Shown: positions 7,174 through 17,061, numbered from the stretch's first letter. The stretch: 64,000 bases of DNA from JBOGOC01 sp050747525 (GCA_050747525.1 JBOGOC010000083.1:1-64000); one strand, 5' to 3'. Numbers and translations are program-made. The notes: a model not told the origin generated them from the sequence alone.

Positions 7174-10100
7174 GTGCCACTCGGCCTTCGCGCCCATACT
7201 GTTCGTGTCCTCATCCTTTCTGCCCTCACCGCCACGCTCCTGATGCACGGCACCGGTCGTGCCCAGTCCACAACGGCCTTTCCAGGCGGCTTTCTCGAGA
7301 AGACCACCAGCGGCGAGGTGCGCCCGCGTCCCAGCGCATCGCAGATCGCGGGCTTCGTCCCGTCGAGGGGAGCGTTCACGTTCCCCGCGCCCTGGCTCAC
7401 GGAAGGGGCCCGCATCACCAACGGCAGCGACTGCGGAGGGACCGACTGCGTCCTACCCGTGGGGTACTCGTACTGGAGGAACATGAACAACCACGTGGGG
7501 AGCGACACCCTCCTCATGTTCCTGGGGCTCAACGCCGGCCGAGGAGGGGCAGGGCCGACTCTGTTCAGCTACAACAAGGTCACGGAAGAGGTGCGCAACC
7601 TGGGGGCTCTCTTCAATGCCGGCGACCCGCTGCGCTCGGCGACCGCGGAAGGCTGGTACTTCAGCGCCACGATGCCTCACGCCCTGTACCTCAACAGCGG
7701 GGCGCGCATGCTGCGCTATGACGTGGTCACGCGGCAGATGCAGACCGTGTACGACGCGACCTCGCGTTTCGGCTCCGGCTACTACATCTGGCAGATGCAC
7801 TCCAGCGACGACGACCGGGTGCACACCGCCACGCTCCGCTCCTCGTCGAGCTCGGCGATGGTGGGATGCCTGGCCTACCGTGAGGACCTCGCGCAGTTCT
7901 CGTGGTACCCGGCGCGGGGGCGTCTGGACGAGTGCCATCTCGACCACAGCGGCCGGTACATGATCATGCTCGACAACGTCGACTACACGTACGGCGAGGA
8001 CAACCGCATCGTGGACCTGACCACCGGGACCGAAAGGCTCCTGCTGGATCAGGAGGGCGCGGCGGGACACGCCGACACCGGGTACGGGTACCTGGTGAAC
8101 GAGGACGACTGGAACGCCCTGCCCGGCGCGGTGCGGGTGTGGGATCTGGCGGCCATGACCAGCTCGGTCGTCTACCACGTCACCGACTGGAGCGTCGACG
8201 TGGGCCACATCAGCCACACCAACTCACGCCCGGGGATGCCCACGCCCCAGCAGTACGCCTGCGCCAGCAACGCCACGCGCGGGGCGCTGCCTCGCGCGAA
8301 CGAGATCGTCTGCTTCCGCCTGGACGGCTCGAAGGATGTCCTGGTGGTCGCCCCGGTGATGACCGATCTCAATGCCGCCGGCGGCGGGGACGACTACTCC
8401 AAGGATCCCAAGGGGAATCTCGACGTCACGGGCCAGTACATGATGTGGACCAGCAACATCGGCACGGGACGCCTGGACGCCTTCATCGTGAAGATCCCGG
8501 CCCACCGCCTGGTGGCGCCCGCCGACGCGGTGCCCCCGACGGTGTCCCTCACCGCGCCCGCGGCCGGAGCCACGGTCTCGGGTAGCGTGCCCATCTCGGC
8601 CATCGCCGGCGACAACATGGGCGTTGCCGGCGTGCAGTTCCGCGTGGACGGCGGCCCCGTCGGCGCCGAGGTGACCCGCTCGCCCTGGACCACGAGCTGG
8701 AGCACGGTCGGGGTGGCGCAGGGGTCGCACACCCTCACGGCCACGGCACGGGACGCGTCGGGGAACACCACAACCTCCGCGCCCATCAGCGTGCAGGTGA
8801 GCAACCCGCCGCCTGCCATCTCCGGAGTGACGGTCTCGTGGCTCGGCTCCACGGGGGCCACCATCTCCTGGAGCACCGACCGGCCGTCCGACACCCAGGT
8901 GCAGTACGGACCGACCACGTCGTACGGCTCGTCATCTCCCGTGCGGCCGGCGCCCATCACCGCGCACAGCGAGACGCTGACCGGACTGAACCCCTCGACG
9001 CTGTACCACTTCCGGGTTCTGTCCCGCGATCCCGCGGGGCTGGCCACGTCGCCCGACGGAACCTTCACCACCGCGGCGGCGGGGACGGTCACGCCGCTCC
9101 AGGGGTTGATCGGGCACTGGAAGTTCGACGAGACCCAGGGGCCGATCGCGGTCGACTCCTCGGGGCGCGCGTATCACGGCACCGTCCACAACGGAGCCGC
9201 GCGTGTTCCGGGTCGCCTGGGACGCGCGATCGCCCTGGACGGCGTCAACGACTACGTCGAAGTCCATCACCGGCCGGCGCTGAATGCGTTCCCGCTCACG
9301 CTCATGGCCTGGATCCGGACGACGTCTCCGGGGCTCGCCGGGATCGTGAACAAGTACTTCCCCAGCTCGTTCAACGGGTACCAGCTGTTCGTCAACGAGG
9401 GGAACCTGTGCGGATGGTACTTCCGTGACGCTTCCAGCAACGTCTGGAACGGAGGGGGATGCACCATGCCGGCTACGGGCTATGCGGACAACGCCTGGCA
9501 CCACGTCGCCATGACCTTGGACACGTCGGGGGGCAGGCTCTACCTGGACGGCGTCCTCAAGGGCACGCAGCCGTGGACCGGCGGGGCCGCCTCCGCCACG
9601 AGCACGGTGCCGTTCTCGATAGGGCGCTATCCATGGGTCACCCGGCAGTACTTCGCCGGCTCGGTGGACGACGTCCGCCTGTACGGCCGCGCCCTCAGCG
9701 CGGGAGAGATCGCCACGGCGATGGCGGAGGCAGGGAGCGGAACGGGCGGCGAGCCGGATCCGGGCGACCCGGTGCCACCGCCTCCGGCTTCCGGGCTCAC
9801 GGATGTGCAGTGGACCAGCCTGGTCAACTGCACGGCCAGCGGAAGCGGGCTCCAGAAAACCGGCGGGGTGGACGACATGGCCGACTCGGGAGCGGTGTCC
9901 GCGCAGCAGCTGACCTCGGACGGGTTCGTGGAGTTCGAGCTCACCGAGGCCGGGACCAACCGCGTCTTCGGGCTGAGCAGCGGGTCGAGCGGCATCCAGC
10001 CGTCCGGCATCGAGTTCGGCATCCGGGTCCAGTCCGGTGTGGCGGAGGTGCGCGAGAACGGGGCGTACCAGGCCGACGTGAGCGCGGCGGCCGGAGACGT

Positions 10101-10257
10101 CTTCCGCGTGTCGGTGTCCGGCGGCAGCGTCACCTACGCGCGCAACGGCGTGGTGTTCCACACCAGCGCCCGGACGGCGAGCTTCCCGCTGGCGGCGAAC
10201 GTGGTGTTCATCGACGCGGGAAGCGAAGTGGGCGAAGCCCGCATCCAGACCAACTAG
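7174..10257 (+). CDS. Secreted multidomain protein: propeller-like N-terminus, Ig-like, fibronectin III and LamG-type lectin domains
   Basis: This 1027-aa protein starts at GTG 7174 with GGAGGG five bases upstream. A Sec signal peptide covers about residues 1-31 (cleavage after GRAQ). Residues about 40-445 have repeated short strands with D/W-rich turns, suggesting a beta-propeller. An Ig-like domain follows (about 451-543, PPTVSLTAPAAGATVSG), then a fibronectin type III domain (about 545-640), a concanavalin/LamG-like domain (about 644-860, IGHWKFDETQG and VNDYVEVHH), a Pro/Gly linker, and a final SPRY-like beta domain (about 874-1027). It is probably a surface or extracellular carbohydrate- or protein-binding factor. 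No catalytic motif or C-terminal sorting signal is seen. Confidence 0.75.
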   Translation: MPLGLRAHTVRVLILSALTATLLMHGTGRAQSTTAFPGGFLEKTTSGEVRPRPSASQIAGFVPSRGAFTFPAPWLTEGARITNGSDCGGTDCVLPVGYSYWRNMNNHVGSDTLLMFLGLNAGRGGAGPTLFSYNKVTEEVRNLGALFNAGDPLRSATAEGWYFSATMPHALYLNSGARMLRYDVVTRQMQTVYDATSRFGSGYYIWQMHSSDDDRVHTATLRSSSSSAMVGCLAYREDLAQFSWYPARGRLDECHLDHSGRYMIMLDNVDYTYGEDNRIVDLTTGTERLLLDQEGAAGHADTGYGYLVNEDDWNALPGAVRVWDLAAMTSSVVYHVTDWSVDVGHISHTNSRPGMPTPQQYACASNATRGALPRANEIVCFRLDGSKDVLVVAPVMTDLNAAGGGDDYSKDPKGNLDVTGQYMMWTSNIGTGRLDAFIVKIPAHRLVAPADAVPPTVSLTAPAAGATVSGSVPISAIAGDNMGVAGVQFRVDGGPVGAEVTRSPWTTSWSTVGVAQGSHTLTATARDASGNTTTSAPISVQVSNPPPAISGVTVSWLGSTGATISWSTDRPSDTQVQYGPTTSYGSSSPVRPAPITAHSETLTGLNPSTLYHFRVLSRDPAGLATSPDGTFTTAAAGTVTPLQGLIGHWKFDETQGPIAVDSSGRAYHGTVHNGAARVPGRLGRAIALDGVNDYVEVHHRPALNAFPLTLMAWIRTTSPGLAGIVNKYFPSSFNGYQLFVNEGNLCGWYFRDASSNVWNGGGCTMPATGYADNAWHHVAMTLDTSGGRLYLDGVLKGTQPWTGGAASATSTVPFSIGRYPWVTRQYFAGSVDDVRLYGRALSAGEIATAMAEAGSGTGGEPDPGDPVPPPPASGLTDVQWTSLVNCTASGSGLQKTGGVDDMADSGAVSAQQLTSDGFVEFELTEAGTNRVFGLSSGSSGIQPSGIEFGIRVQSGVAEVRENGAYQADVSAAAGDVFRVSVSGGSVTYARNGVVFHTSARTASFPLAANVVFIDAGSEVGEARIQTN

Positions 10258-10287
10258 GGACGTAGCGACGCGCGCGCGCGTCGGCGG

Positions 10288-10321
10288 CCGGAATCACGAC
10301 CGAGTGTCGCGGTTCCGGCCG
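10288..10321. terminator. Possible bidirectional terminator between convergent genes
   Basis: GGCCGGAA pairs with TTCCGGCC at the two ends of this 34-base segment, in the 66 bases between the secreted protein and the methyltransferase that face each other. There is no T-run, so it is weak by itself. Confidence 0.35.
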
Positions 10322-10323
10322 CT

Positions 10324-11196
10324 TCACTTCGACTGAGTCACGCTCCCGGAAGCCCGCCCGATACGCGCGCCGGCCGCCGTCTCCTGCCCTGCCAGCCTTC
10401 CCACGTAGAAGACGTGAGGCGACCACAGGCTCCCTTCGGGGGCCAGGAGACCGCGGCAGGCGCGCAGCCACGCGGTGGTCGCCAGGCTGGCGGATCGGCA
10501 CAGGGCCGCATGCAGGCGCTTCTGCCGCCGGCTGGGTGACGATGCGCTCGACGTCAGGTAGCCGTCGAAGAAGCCCACGTACCCGGTGGCGATGGTCTCG
10601 AAGCCGGCCGCTTCGTGCGCGAGCTGAAGCCGATGTGCCGTGTAGACCACGTGCGCCTCGAGCGTGCGCCGATCGCCCAGGCGCTGCAGCAGCCAGTTGA
10701 CGCTGCGCATGTTGGGGACGGTGGTGAGGAGGCGTCCGCCGGGGGCCAGGTAGCGCCCGAGGACGGACAGCCGGGGAACCGGGTCGTCGAAGTGCTCCAT
10801 CATCCCCATCGAGTAGACGAGATCGAAGGCGCCCTCGAGTGCTTCCTCGTCATCCAGGTCGAACGCGTCGCGGCACAGGATGATCCCCTTCACCCTCGCC
10901 CCGGCCAGGTTGGCCTGGGCCAGATCGACCGCATGGGGCTCCAGATCGATCCCGATCACCTCGGCGCCATGGCTCTGCCCGAGCCAGGGGAGCCACATGG
11001 AGCGCCCGCACCCCAGCTCCAGGACCCGTGACTTCGTGGAGAGCCCGCCCATCCGCGTGAACAGGCGAGCGATCCGGCGATCCCGCAGGCTCCTCATGTC
11101 GGGGAGCAGCGGATTCTCGCGCAGCGCCTGGGGGGACTCGGGGTAGTAGCCTGCCTCTTCCTTCCACATCCAGTCCGTCGAGCCGACGTTGGCCAT
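10324..11196 (-). CDS. SAM-dependent methyltransferase, last gene of the polysaccharide operon
   Basis: This 290-aa class I methyltransferase has motif I VLELGCGRS (about residues 58-66), followed by an acidic end of strand 2 (IGIDLEPHAVDLAQ), DAFDLDD and the GGRLLTTVPN post-motif region. The ATG at 11196 is preceded by GGAGGT seven bases away, which decides the start. It would methylate a small molecule or a sugar of the polymer being made by the upstream genes; the acceptor is not deducible. It is 47 bases downstream of the glycosyltransferase-2 gene and marks the 3' end of the 30-kb leftward gene run. Confidence 0.8.
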   Translation of the reverse strand: MANVGSTDWMWKEEAGYYPESPQALRENPLLPDMRSLRDRRIARLFTRMGGLSTKSRVLELGCGRSMWLPWLGQSHGAEVIGIDLEPHAVDLAQANLAGARVKGIILCRDAFDLDDEEALEGAFDLVYSMGMMEHFDDPVPRLSVLGRYLAPGGRLLTTVPNMRSVNWLLQRLGDRRTLEAHVVYTAHRLQLAHEAAGFETIATGYVGFFDGYLTSSASSPSRRQKRLHAALCRSASLATTAWLRACRGLLAPEGSLWSPHVFYVGRLAGQETAAGARIGRASGSVTQSK

Positions 11197-11243
11197 CGTC
11201 GAACCTCCATGAAGTGCGTCACGCCCGTGCGGGCCCGCATGCG

Positions 11244-12404
11244 TCAGAAGCCGGCCCGGTCCCATGTCACCCGTTGACGTCCGCTCACGAACCGCACGAA
11301 GGCCACCAGCGTGGCCGCGTGCAGCAGACAGAAGACCTGGGGGATGGCCAGGTGCGGAACCCGTGCCCAGCGCGACAGGCGCCCACCACCCAGGGCAATC
11401 GCGTAGAAGAGGATCTGGGCGGCCAGCAGCGCCGCGTAGAAGGGCGCCGTGACCAGCGCCACGTTGGCGGCCAGCGCCAGCCCCAGAAAGACGGGCCCCA
11501 GCAGGCGCAGCGCCTTGTGGGACATCGTCTGCAGCCAGAGCCTGTTCCTCCACGGGAGGAGCATCCACCGCTCGCGCGCGAAGAGCTGGAAGTTGCCCGC
11601 CAGCGTGCGCACCTTCCGGGTGAACTCTTCGCGCCCGCTGCCGGAGGCGCGATCCAGGGCGCGGGCGCGCGGCTCGTGGAGCACGCGGTAGCCCTGGCGT
11701 ACCACGCGCATGGGGATCAGAACATCGTCCAGCAGCGTGTCGGGCGGCATCGGCGTCACCAGATGCCGCCGGACGGCGTAGATGGCTCCGGTGACGCCCA
11801 CGCTGGAGTCGATCACACTTTCCTGGCGCCGGATGAAGCTCTCCAGTCGCCAGTACGCTCCGACGCCGCGTCCGACCGACCCATCCGCCCGAAGCACCAG
11901 CGCCCCGCTCACCGCGCCGACGCGCGGGTCGTCGAAGTGGGCGAGCAGCGCGGGGAGCGCATCGGGTTCGAAGCGCTGCCGCGCGTCGGCCATCATCAAG
12001 ATGTCTCCGCGGGCGAGGGCCGCCAGCGCGTTGAGCGCGGCCGGCTTGCCTCCGCGCTGCGGCAGGGCCAGGACGCGCACCCCCTCCTGGTGCCATGCGC
12101 GGGCGCGGCGGACCGTGTCGTCGGTGGATCCATCCGAGGCCACGAGGATATCCAGCCGATCGCGCGGATGGTCGAGGGTCAGCAGGTTGGCCAGCCGCGC
12201 GTCGATCCGTTCCGCTTCGTTGCAGGCCACCAGCAGGACGCTGACCAGGGGAGCCGGCCGGCGGAGCCGCCCGGGCGCCGCGTCTTCGTGCCGTGAGGGG
12301 GACGGCCACGGCTTCAGACGGGCCCAGACGGCCAGCAGGAGCGGGTAGCCGGCGTGCAGATAGATGAGGGCTGCCACGGCGCCCCAGAAGAGGAACGTTG
12401 ACAT
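11244..12404 (-). CDS. Family 2 glycosyltransferase, membrane-bound
   Basis: This 386-aa protein has one N-terminal membrane helix (about 1-25), a GT-A catalytic domain (about 50-270) and two or three C-terminal hydrophobic segments (about 300-365). SVLLVACNEAERID and ILVASDGSTDD are the nucleotide-sugar-binding strands. MADAR is the DxD-like position and LLDDV the catalytic acid region. The topology resembles processive GT2 enzymes that work at the inner face of the membrane. It probably adds or extends a sugar in the polymer specified by this operon. It lies 13 bases after the beta-helix gene. Confidence 0.85.
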   Translation of the reverse strand: MSTFLFWGAVAALIYLHAGYPLLLAVWARLKPWPSPSRHEDAAPGRLRRPAPLVSVLLVACNEAERIDARLANLLTLDHPRDRLDILVASDGSTDDTVRRARAWHQEGVRVLALPQRGGKPAALNALAALARGDILMMADARQRFEPDALPALLAHFDDPRVGAVSGALVLRADGSVGRGVGAYWRLESFIRRQESVIDSSVGVTGAIYAVRRHLVTPMPPDTLLDDVLIPMRVVRQGYRVLHEPRARALDRASGSGREEFTRKVRTLAGNFQLFARERWMLLPWRNRLWLQTMSHKALRLLGPVFLGLALAANVALVTAPFYAALLAAQILFYAIALGGGRLSRWARVPHLAIPQVFCLLHAATLVAFVRFVSGRQRVTWDRAGF

Positions 12405-12417
12405 GGGTCGGCCGGGC

Positions 12418-14004
12418 TCAGCGCTCCTTGCAGGTTTCGGGACGGTCGGAGGCGGACAGCGCGGCGCACAGGGCCGGCACGTCCAGGCCCAGGGTCTCTC
12501 CGCCTTCGGGATTGCGGAACGGGCTCGAGTCGCTCAGACGGTAACGGTGCCCGCGCAGGTCCACGAAGCGCACCGCCTCCAGCGTCGGAGGAAAAAAGTT
12601 GCCGGGAGGGTAATCGCGCGGCGCTCCGCCCGCGATCACGTTGCGGGTGAGCCGGCATCCCGGGAAATAGCGACGCAGCGTGGCCTGGCCGGGCGCCGTG
12701 CCGGTCCCCACCGCCCCCATCTGGTTGTTGGGCGCGATGTTGAAGCGGTAGGTGAACCCTTCGTTGGGCTGCCCCTCCGCCATGATCAGGGAGCCGGAAT
12801 GGATCGCCGTGTTGTTCTCGATGATCAGATCGCGCGCCCCGTTGAGGATCTGGAACAGGATGCCGGCGCCGCCCCACTGGGGTCCGCCGATCTCGGTGAA
12901 GAGGTTGTGGCGGATGGCGATACGCGCCGCCTGGCCGCTGGGAGCGGCATCGTCACGCCCCAGGATGTTCACGCCCGATCCCGCGAACCGGACGATGTTG
13001 CGCTCGAACCGCACGTCCTCCACGGTGGACCAGGGCGCCGAGCCGTCCTGGTTGCGCACGGTGAACAGGATGGCGAAGCCGTTCTGCGCGTGCGCCCAGT
13101 TGCGCTCGAACACGTTTCCTTCCACCAGCACGCGCCGGGCGTTCTTCAGCTCGAACAGGTTCTTCACCGACCAGGCGGTCCCCTCGTAGGAGGGGTCGTC
13201 GGCCTTCCAGGCCAGAGGCTTGGTGAGCCGGTTCCCCTGGATCTCGATGTCCGCGGGGACCAGTCCCGCCATGGCCGGATCGGCCCCGCCGAACATCACG
13301 TTCTCTCCGGCGGCTTCCAGCAGGTTGTTGGCGATGCGGTAGGGGCCGGGGCCGGCCCATCCGGCGATGGCCTGCGAGTCGGCTCCCACCTCCTTGAAGT
13401 CGACCAGGGTGGAGTCGATCACGGCGCTGAAAGACGAGTGCAGCGCCACCCCGCGCCGGGTCCCCTTCGCCGGATCGCCGTGCAGGTAGCAGCGATCGAT
13501 GATGATGTGGTGCGCCTCGTCTCCGCGCGCGTGCGGTGGGGCCCCCAGCGTCACCAGCTCGAAGAGGAACGTTCCGGGGGTCGGCGCGATCTCCAGCCCC
13601 ACCAGCCGGTAGTGGTGCGCGCGCGGCTCGGCGGTCACGACCGACCCGCGCGAGGCCACCAGGCGCGCCATGGAGTGCGCGTGGCACTCGCTCGCGCGCC
13701 CCCCAGGCTTGGGAAGGCCGTCCAGATCGCTGGTGCGCACCACGATCCATCCCGATCCTTCCCGTGCGGGGAGCGTGAAGGGCCCGCGGTACTCGGCGCC
13801 CGCCTGCAGCACGATCTCGTCGCCGGGCCGCGCCCGATCGAGCGCTTCCTGCAAGCTTGCGCCGGCCGGCACCTCGAGGGTGCGCGACGAGGCCCCGGGC
13901 CACTCGGTCTCCACGCGCGCGCGCGGCGCCTCGGGCTCGGGCACGTCCGCCGGAGTGGCCGTTGCCGCCGCGGCGGCCAGCACCAGGATCCATGCGGTCA
14001 TCAT
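12418..14004 (-). CDS. Exported right-handed beta-helix protein
   Basis: This 528-aa protein has a short signal peptide (MMTAWILVLAAAAATATP). Repeated strands with N-rich turns (IIIDRCYLHG, IEIQGNRLTKPL, VLVEGNVFERN, IAIRHNLFTEIGG, LIIENNTAIHSG) are typical of parallel beta-helix polysaccharide lyases, epimerases and hydrolases. Catalytic residues cannot be assigned. Its place between a glycosyltransferase and other polymer genes suggests a lyase, C5-epimerase or binding protein acting on the product in the periplasm. The ATG at 14004 overlaps the upstream stop in ATGA and has GGAGGT upstream. Confidence 0.75.
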   Translation of the reverse strand: MMTAWILVLAAAAATATPADVPEPEAPRARVETEWPGASSRTLEVPAGASLQEALDRARPGDEIVLQAGAEYRGPFTLPAREGSGWIVVRTSDLDGLPKPGGRASECHAHSMARLVASRGSVVTAEPRAHHYRLVGLEIAPTPGTFLFELVTLGAPPHARGDEAHHIIIDRCYLHGDPAKGTRRGVALHSSFSAVIDSTLVDFKEVGADSQAIAGWAGPGPYRIANNLLEAAGENVMFGGADPAMAGLVPADIEIQGNRLTKPLAWKADDPSYEGTAWSVKNLFELKNARRVLVEGNVFERNWAHAQNGFAILFTVRNQDGSAPWSTVEDVRFERNIVRFAGSGVNILGRDDAAPSGQAARIAIRHNLFTEIGGPQWGGAGILFQILNGARDLIIENNTAIHSGSLIMAEGQPNEGFTYRFNIAPNNQMGAVGTGTAPGQATLRRYFPGCRLTRNVIAGGAPRDYPPGNFFPPTLEAVRFVDLRGHRYRLSDSSPFRNPEGGETLGLDVPALCAALSASDRPETCKER

Positions 14005-15158
14005 GCGGCCACCTCCAGGCGTGGTGTGAGGATCTCGCAGATCTCGGCCACGCGCGCCTCCCATCCTTCGGCGGCCATGGCCTGCGCCCGTCTCCGGCGC
14101 GCGTCCTCGCCGCGCTCGGCGAGAGCCGCCTCCACTTCCTGCACGAAGCCGTCCGCCCCGTAGGCGAGGCGCACGAGATCCTTGTAGCGCCGGACCTCGG
14201 GAAGCGGGGTGGCCACCACCGGCAGGCCGGCGGCCAGATACTCGCGCAGCTTCAGGGGATTGGCCCGGATGGTGAGGTCGTTCATCCGGAACGGGATGAT
14301 CCCCACGTCGATCCCCCGGCAGTACCCGGGCAGCGCGCTGTAAGGCTTCTGCCCCAGCAGGTAGACGTTCGGCTCGCCGCGCAGGGGCGAGAGGTCCGTG
14401 GACGCCTTGCCGATGAGGGCGAAGGACCAGTCCCGCCGCGCGCGGGCCATGGCGAGGATGATGTCCAGGTCGACCCAGTCGGCCAGCAGGCCGAAGAAGC
14501 CGATCACCGGCCCCGGGAGCCACCGGATGTCCTCGGGAACCCGCGTCAGCGGATCGAGTGCGTGCGCGAAGTGATCGGTGTCCACGCCGTGCGAGACGAA
14601 GTGGGTGGCGGGGTTCAGGCGGCGCCGCTCCATCCCCAGCTGCTCGGAGGAGGTGAACACCAGGTTGGCCCGGAGCACCAGGTCGCGCTCCATGCGGATG
14701 AGGGCCTCCCTGGGCACACCGCTGAAGGCCGCGTACTCGTCCACGCAGTGGTAGATCACCATGCGCTCGCCCAGCCGCCCGACCAGGCGGTTCATGGTGG
14801 GGAGGAAGCTCCACACGATCGGGCGCGACAGGCCGTGCCGCCGGCAGAGACGGCGCAGCCAGGCGGAGAGCATCGTGGCGTTGATCCGCTCCACCGCCGG
14901 AATGCCCGGCAGCGGGATGACCAGCGGATCGGCCACGAACAGGTTGGGCTCCACTTCGCGGCACGCGGAGAGGCCCCGCCGCAGCTTCTGGAGCATGCGG
15001 CCCATGTCCGCCCCGGAGGCGGCCGGCCGCCTCATGCCGATGGAGTTGACCCACAGGATGCGATTGCGCCGCGCGAGGCGGCGCATGATGTGGGTCTTGC
15101 TGGTGGGATCGCCGTGCCAGTCGTGGGCGAAGCAGATGATGGAATGGTTCTCAAGCAT
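14001..15158 (-). CDS. Glycosyltransferase (GT4/GT1-like, GT-B fold)
   Basis: The 385-aa product begins MLENHSIICFAHDWHGDP. The N-terminal half contains IVWSFLPT and YHCVDEYAAFSG, as in teichuronic-acid-type transferases. The C-terminal half has IGFFGLLADWVDLD, then YCRGIDVGIIPF and LKLREYLAAGLPVVATPLPE, the usual nucleotide-sugar-binding region of GT-B enzymes. It would transfer a sugar to the lipid-linked repeat unit in the cytoplasm. Its start overlaps the upstream asparagine-synthase-like gene by eight bases, and its stop overlaps the next gene by four, so translation is likely coupled. Confidence 0.85.
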   Translation of the reverse strand: MLENHSIICFAHDWHGDPTSKTHIMRRLARRNRILWVNSIGMRRPAASGADMGRMLQKLRRGLSACREVEPNLFVADPLVIPLPGIPAVERINATMLSAWLRRLCRRHGLSRPIVWSFLPTMNRLVGRLGERMVIYHCVDEYAAFSGVPREALIRMERDLVLRANLVFTSSEQLGMERRRLNPATHFVSHGVDTDHFAHALDPLTRVPEDIRWLPGPVIGFFGLLADWVDLDIILAMARARRDWSFALIGKASTDLSPLRGEPNVYLLGQKPYSALPGYCRGIDVGIIPFRMNDLTIRANPLKLREYLAAGLPVVATPLPEVRRYKDLVRLAYGADGFVQEVEAALAERGEDARRRRAQAMAAEGWEARVAEICEILTPRLEVAA

Positions 15159-17061
15159 GGGCGCCTCCGGGAACGGGCGGCGGCTCCTCCCCGTCGAGGA
15201 AGATCCGCTGCCATGTCTCGAGGTTGAGCAGGAGCCAGAGCCTTTCCGCGTGATCGGCTTCGCCCTCGAAGTGCCGGGCGCACATGCGGCGCAGAGGCTC
15301 GGGATGGAACAGCCCGCGGGCGAGGGCACGAGGTCCCAGGACCAGATCCTCGACCAGGCTGCGGTGAGGTCCGCGCAGCCACGGGCCGAGCGGAACCGGG
15401 AACCCCATCTTGCGACGGCGCAGGATGGGAGGTGGGACCAGATCGCCGAGCGCGGCGCGCAGAAGCACCTTGGTGCGCCAGCCCGGAAGCTTGACGCTGC
15501 CGGGCAGCGACAGCACGTGATCGACGAGCCCGGCGTCCAGGAAGGGGACGCGGCTCTCCAGCGACGCCGCCATGCTCATCTGGTCCTGCTTCATGAGCAG
15601 CTCCACCAGATAGGTCTGCATGTCCGCGCGGCTCATGCGGTCCACCACGCCGCCGTGAGCCTCGTGCCAGCAGCGCATCGGCTCGGCGTAGGGATCGCGC
15701 GCCTCCGCGGCCAGCTGCTCGGTGAGCAGGCCTCGCTGTAGGGACAGCGGGACGACGGCGAAGTTGTCGAAGAACAGATCGCGCGGCCCGGGGCGACGCG
15801 TCAGGAAGGTCCGCTGTGCACGCGAGCGCAGGGACGCCGGAAACGCGCTCACCGCGTGCGCGAGGGTCGAGGCCACGCCGGGAATGGACCACCAGCCCCG
15901 GCCCAGACGTTCGTTCCACGCGGTCACGCGATAACGGTTGTAGCCCAGGAACAGCTCGTCGGCCCCTTCGCCGGTGAGCACCACCTTGACGTGGCGGCGA
16001 GCCAGGCGCGACACGAAGTAGAGGGGTACGCTCGAGGTGAAGGCGATCGGCTCGTCTTCGTGCCAGATGAGGCGCGGCAGGGCGCCGAGGAACTCGGCCG
16101 GCGTCACGGTCACCTCGTGGTGGCGCGCCCCCACGGCCCGGGCGGCCAGCCGTGCCCACGGCAGCTCGCTGGCCAGCGGATCGTCGAAGCCCACCGAGAA
16201 GGTGTTCAGCTCGCCCCCGGCCATGGGAGCCACCAGCGCGGCCAGGGCCGAGGAGTCGAGCCCGCCCGATAGAAAGAGCCCCAGCGGGACGTCGCTCATG
16301 AGGTGGCTGCGCGCCGCGGCGGTGACCCGGTCGCGCACGCCGGCGGCCGTCTTCTCCATGCCTCCGCGCGGAGGGGGCCCGACCTCCGGCGCCTGCCACC
16401 AGCGCTCCTTCCGGATCCCCGTCTCGGGCGACCAGGTCAGCAGGCGGCCCGGCAGCAGCTTGCGCACGCCGCGGAAGAAGGTCTCCTCTCCCGAGACGAA
16501 GCGCGTGGCCAGATACTCGGGGATCACGGCGCGGTTCAGCTCCGGGCTGATCCCGCCCGCCGCCAGGATGGCTTTGATCTCCGACCCGAAGATCAGCTCC
16601 GTGGGCGTCAGCGCGTAGTACAGAGGCTTGATGCCGAGCCGATCGCGGGCCAGCAGGAGCCGCCGGCGCGCGCGGTCCCACAGGGCGAACGCGAACATCC
16701 CTTCCAGCCGCCTCACGCAGGTGGTCCCCGTCTCGGCGTACAGGTGCAGGAGGGTCTCGGTGTCGCTGCGCGTGAGGTAGCGCCGGCCGTGGCTCTCCAG
16801 CTCCGCGCGCAGGTGCAGGTGGTTGTAGATCTCGCCGTTGTAGACGACGTGCAGCGCGCCGTCTTCGGTGGACATGGGCTGCGCGCCTCCGGCAAGGTCC
16901 ACGATGGCCAGGCGCCGGTGAGCCAGCCCCACCGGGCCGTCCACCAGGATCCCTTCTCCGTCCGGGCCGCGGTGCTCCAGCGATCGGGCCATGCGGCGCA
17001 GGCGCGCGGGGTCCGGCCGCGCGCCCGGCTCGAGGCTCAGGATCCCAGCGATGCCACACAT
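15151..17061 (-). CDS. Asparagine-synthase-like glutamine amidotransferase (first of two)
   Basis: This 636-aa protein has an N-terminal Ntn glutaminase domain with nucleophile Cys2 (MCGIAG) and NGEIYN. The C-terminal ATP-pyrophosphatase domain contains the P-loop FLSGGLDSS and the GEGADELFLGY motif. AsnB family members inside polysaccharide loci usually amidate carboxyl groups of sugars or peptides rather than making free asparagine. Here the context (transferases, lyase, deacetylase) points to a uronic-acid amide or similar product, which is an inference. The start at 17061 lies 25 bases inside the upstream heparinase-like gene. Confidence 0.9.
   Translation of the reverse strand: MCGIAGILSLEPGARPDPARLRRMARSLEHRGPDGEGILVDGPVGLAHRRLAIVDLAGGAQPMSTEDGALHVVYNGEIYNHLHLRAELESHGRRYLTRSDTETLLHLYAETGTTCVRRLEGMFAFALWDRARRRLLLARDRLGIKPLYYALTPTELIFGSEIKAILAAGGISPELNRAVIPEYLATRFVSGEETFFRGVRKLLPGRLLTWSPETGIRKERWWQAPEVGPPPRGGMEKTAAGVRDRVTAAARSHLMSDVPLGLFLSGGLDSSALAALVAPMAGGELNTFSVGFDDPLASELPWARLAARAVGARHHEVTVTPAEFLGALPRLIWHEDEPIAFTSSVPLYFVSRLARRHVKVVLTGEGADELFLGYNRYRVTAWNERLGRGWWSIPGVASTLAHAVSAFPASLRSRAQRTFLTRRPGPRDLFFDNFAVVPLSLQRGLLTEQLAAEARDPYAEPMRCWHEAHGGVVDRMSRADMQTYLVELLMKQDQMSMAASLESRVPFLDAGLVDHVLSLPGSVKLPGWRTKVLLRAALGDLVPPPILRRRKMGFPVPLGPWLRGPHRSLVEDLVLGPRALARGLFHPEPLRRMCARHFEGEADHAERLWLLLNLETWQRIFLDGEEPPPVPGGAHA

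Noticed and set aside
7174..10257. The secreted multidomain protein as a PEP-CTERM protein sorted by an exosortase
   Set aside because: The C-terminus ends EARIQTN without a PEP motif, hydrophobic helix or basic tail.
12364..14163. A 599-codon plus-strand frame across the beta-helix gene
   Set aside because: Antisense shadow with His/Arg/Gly-rich sequence; the minus-strand gene has a signal peptide, Shine-Dalgarno sequence and repeat strands.
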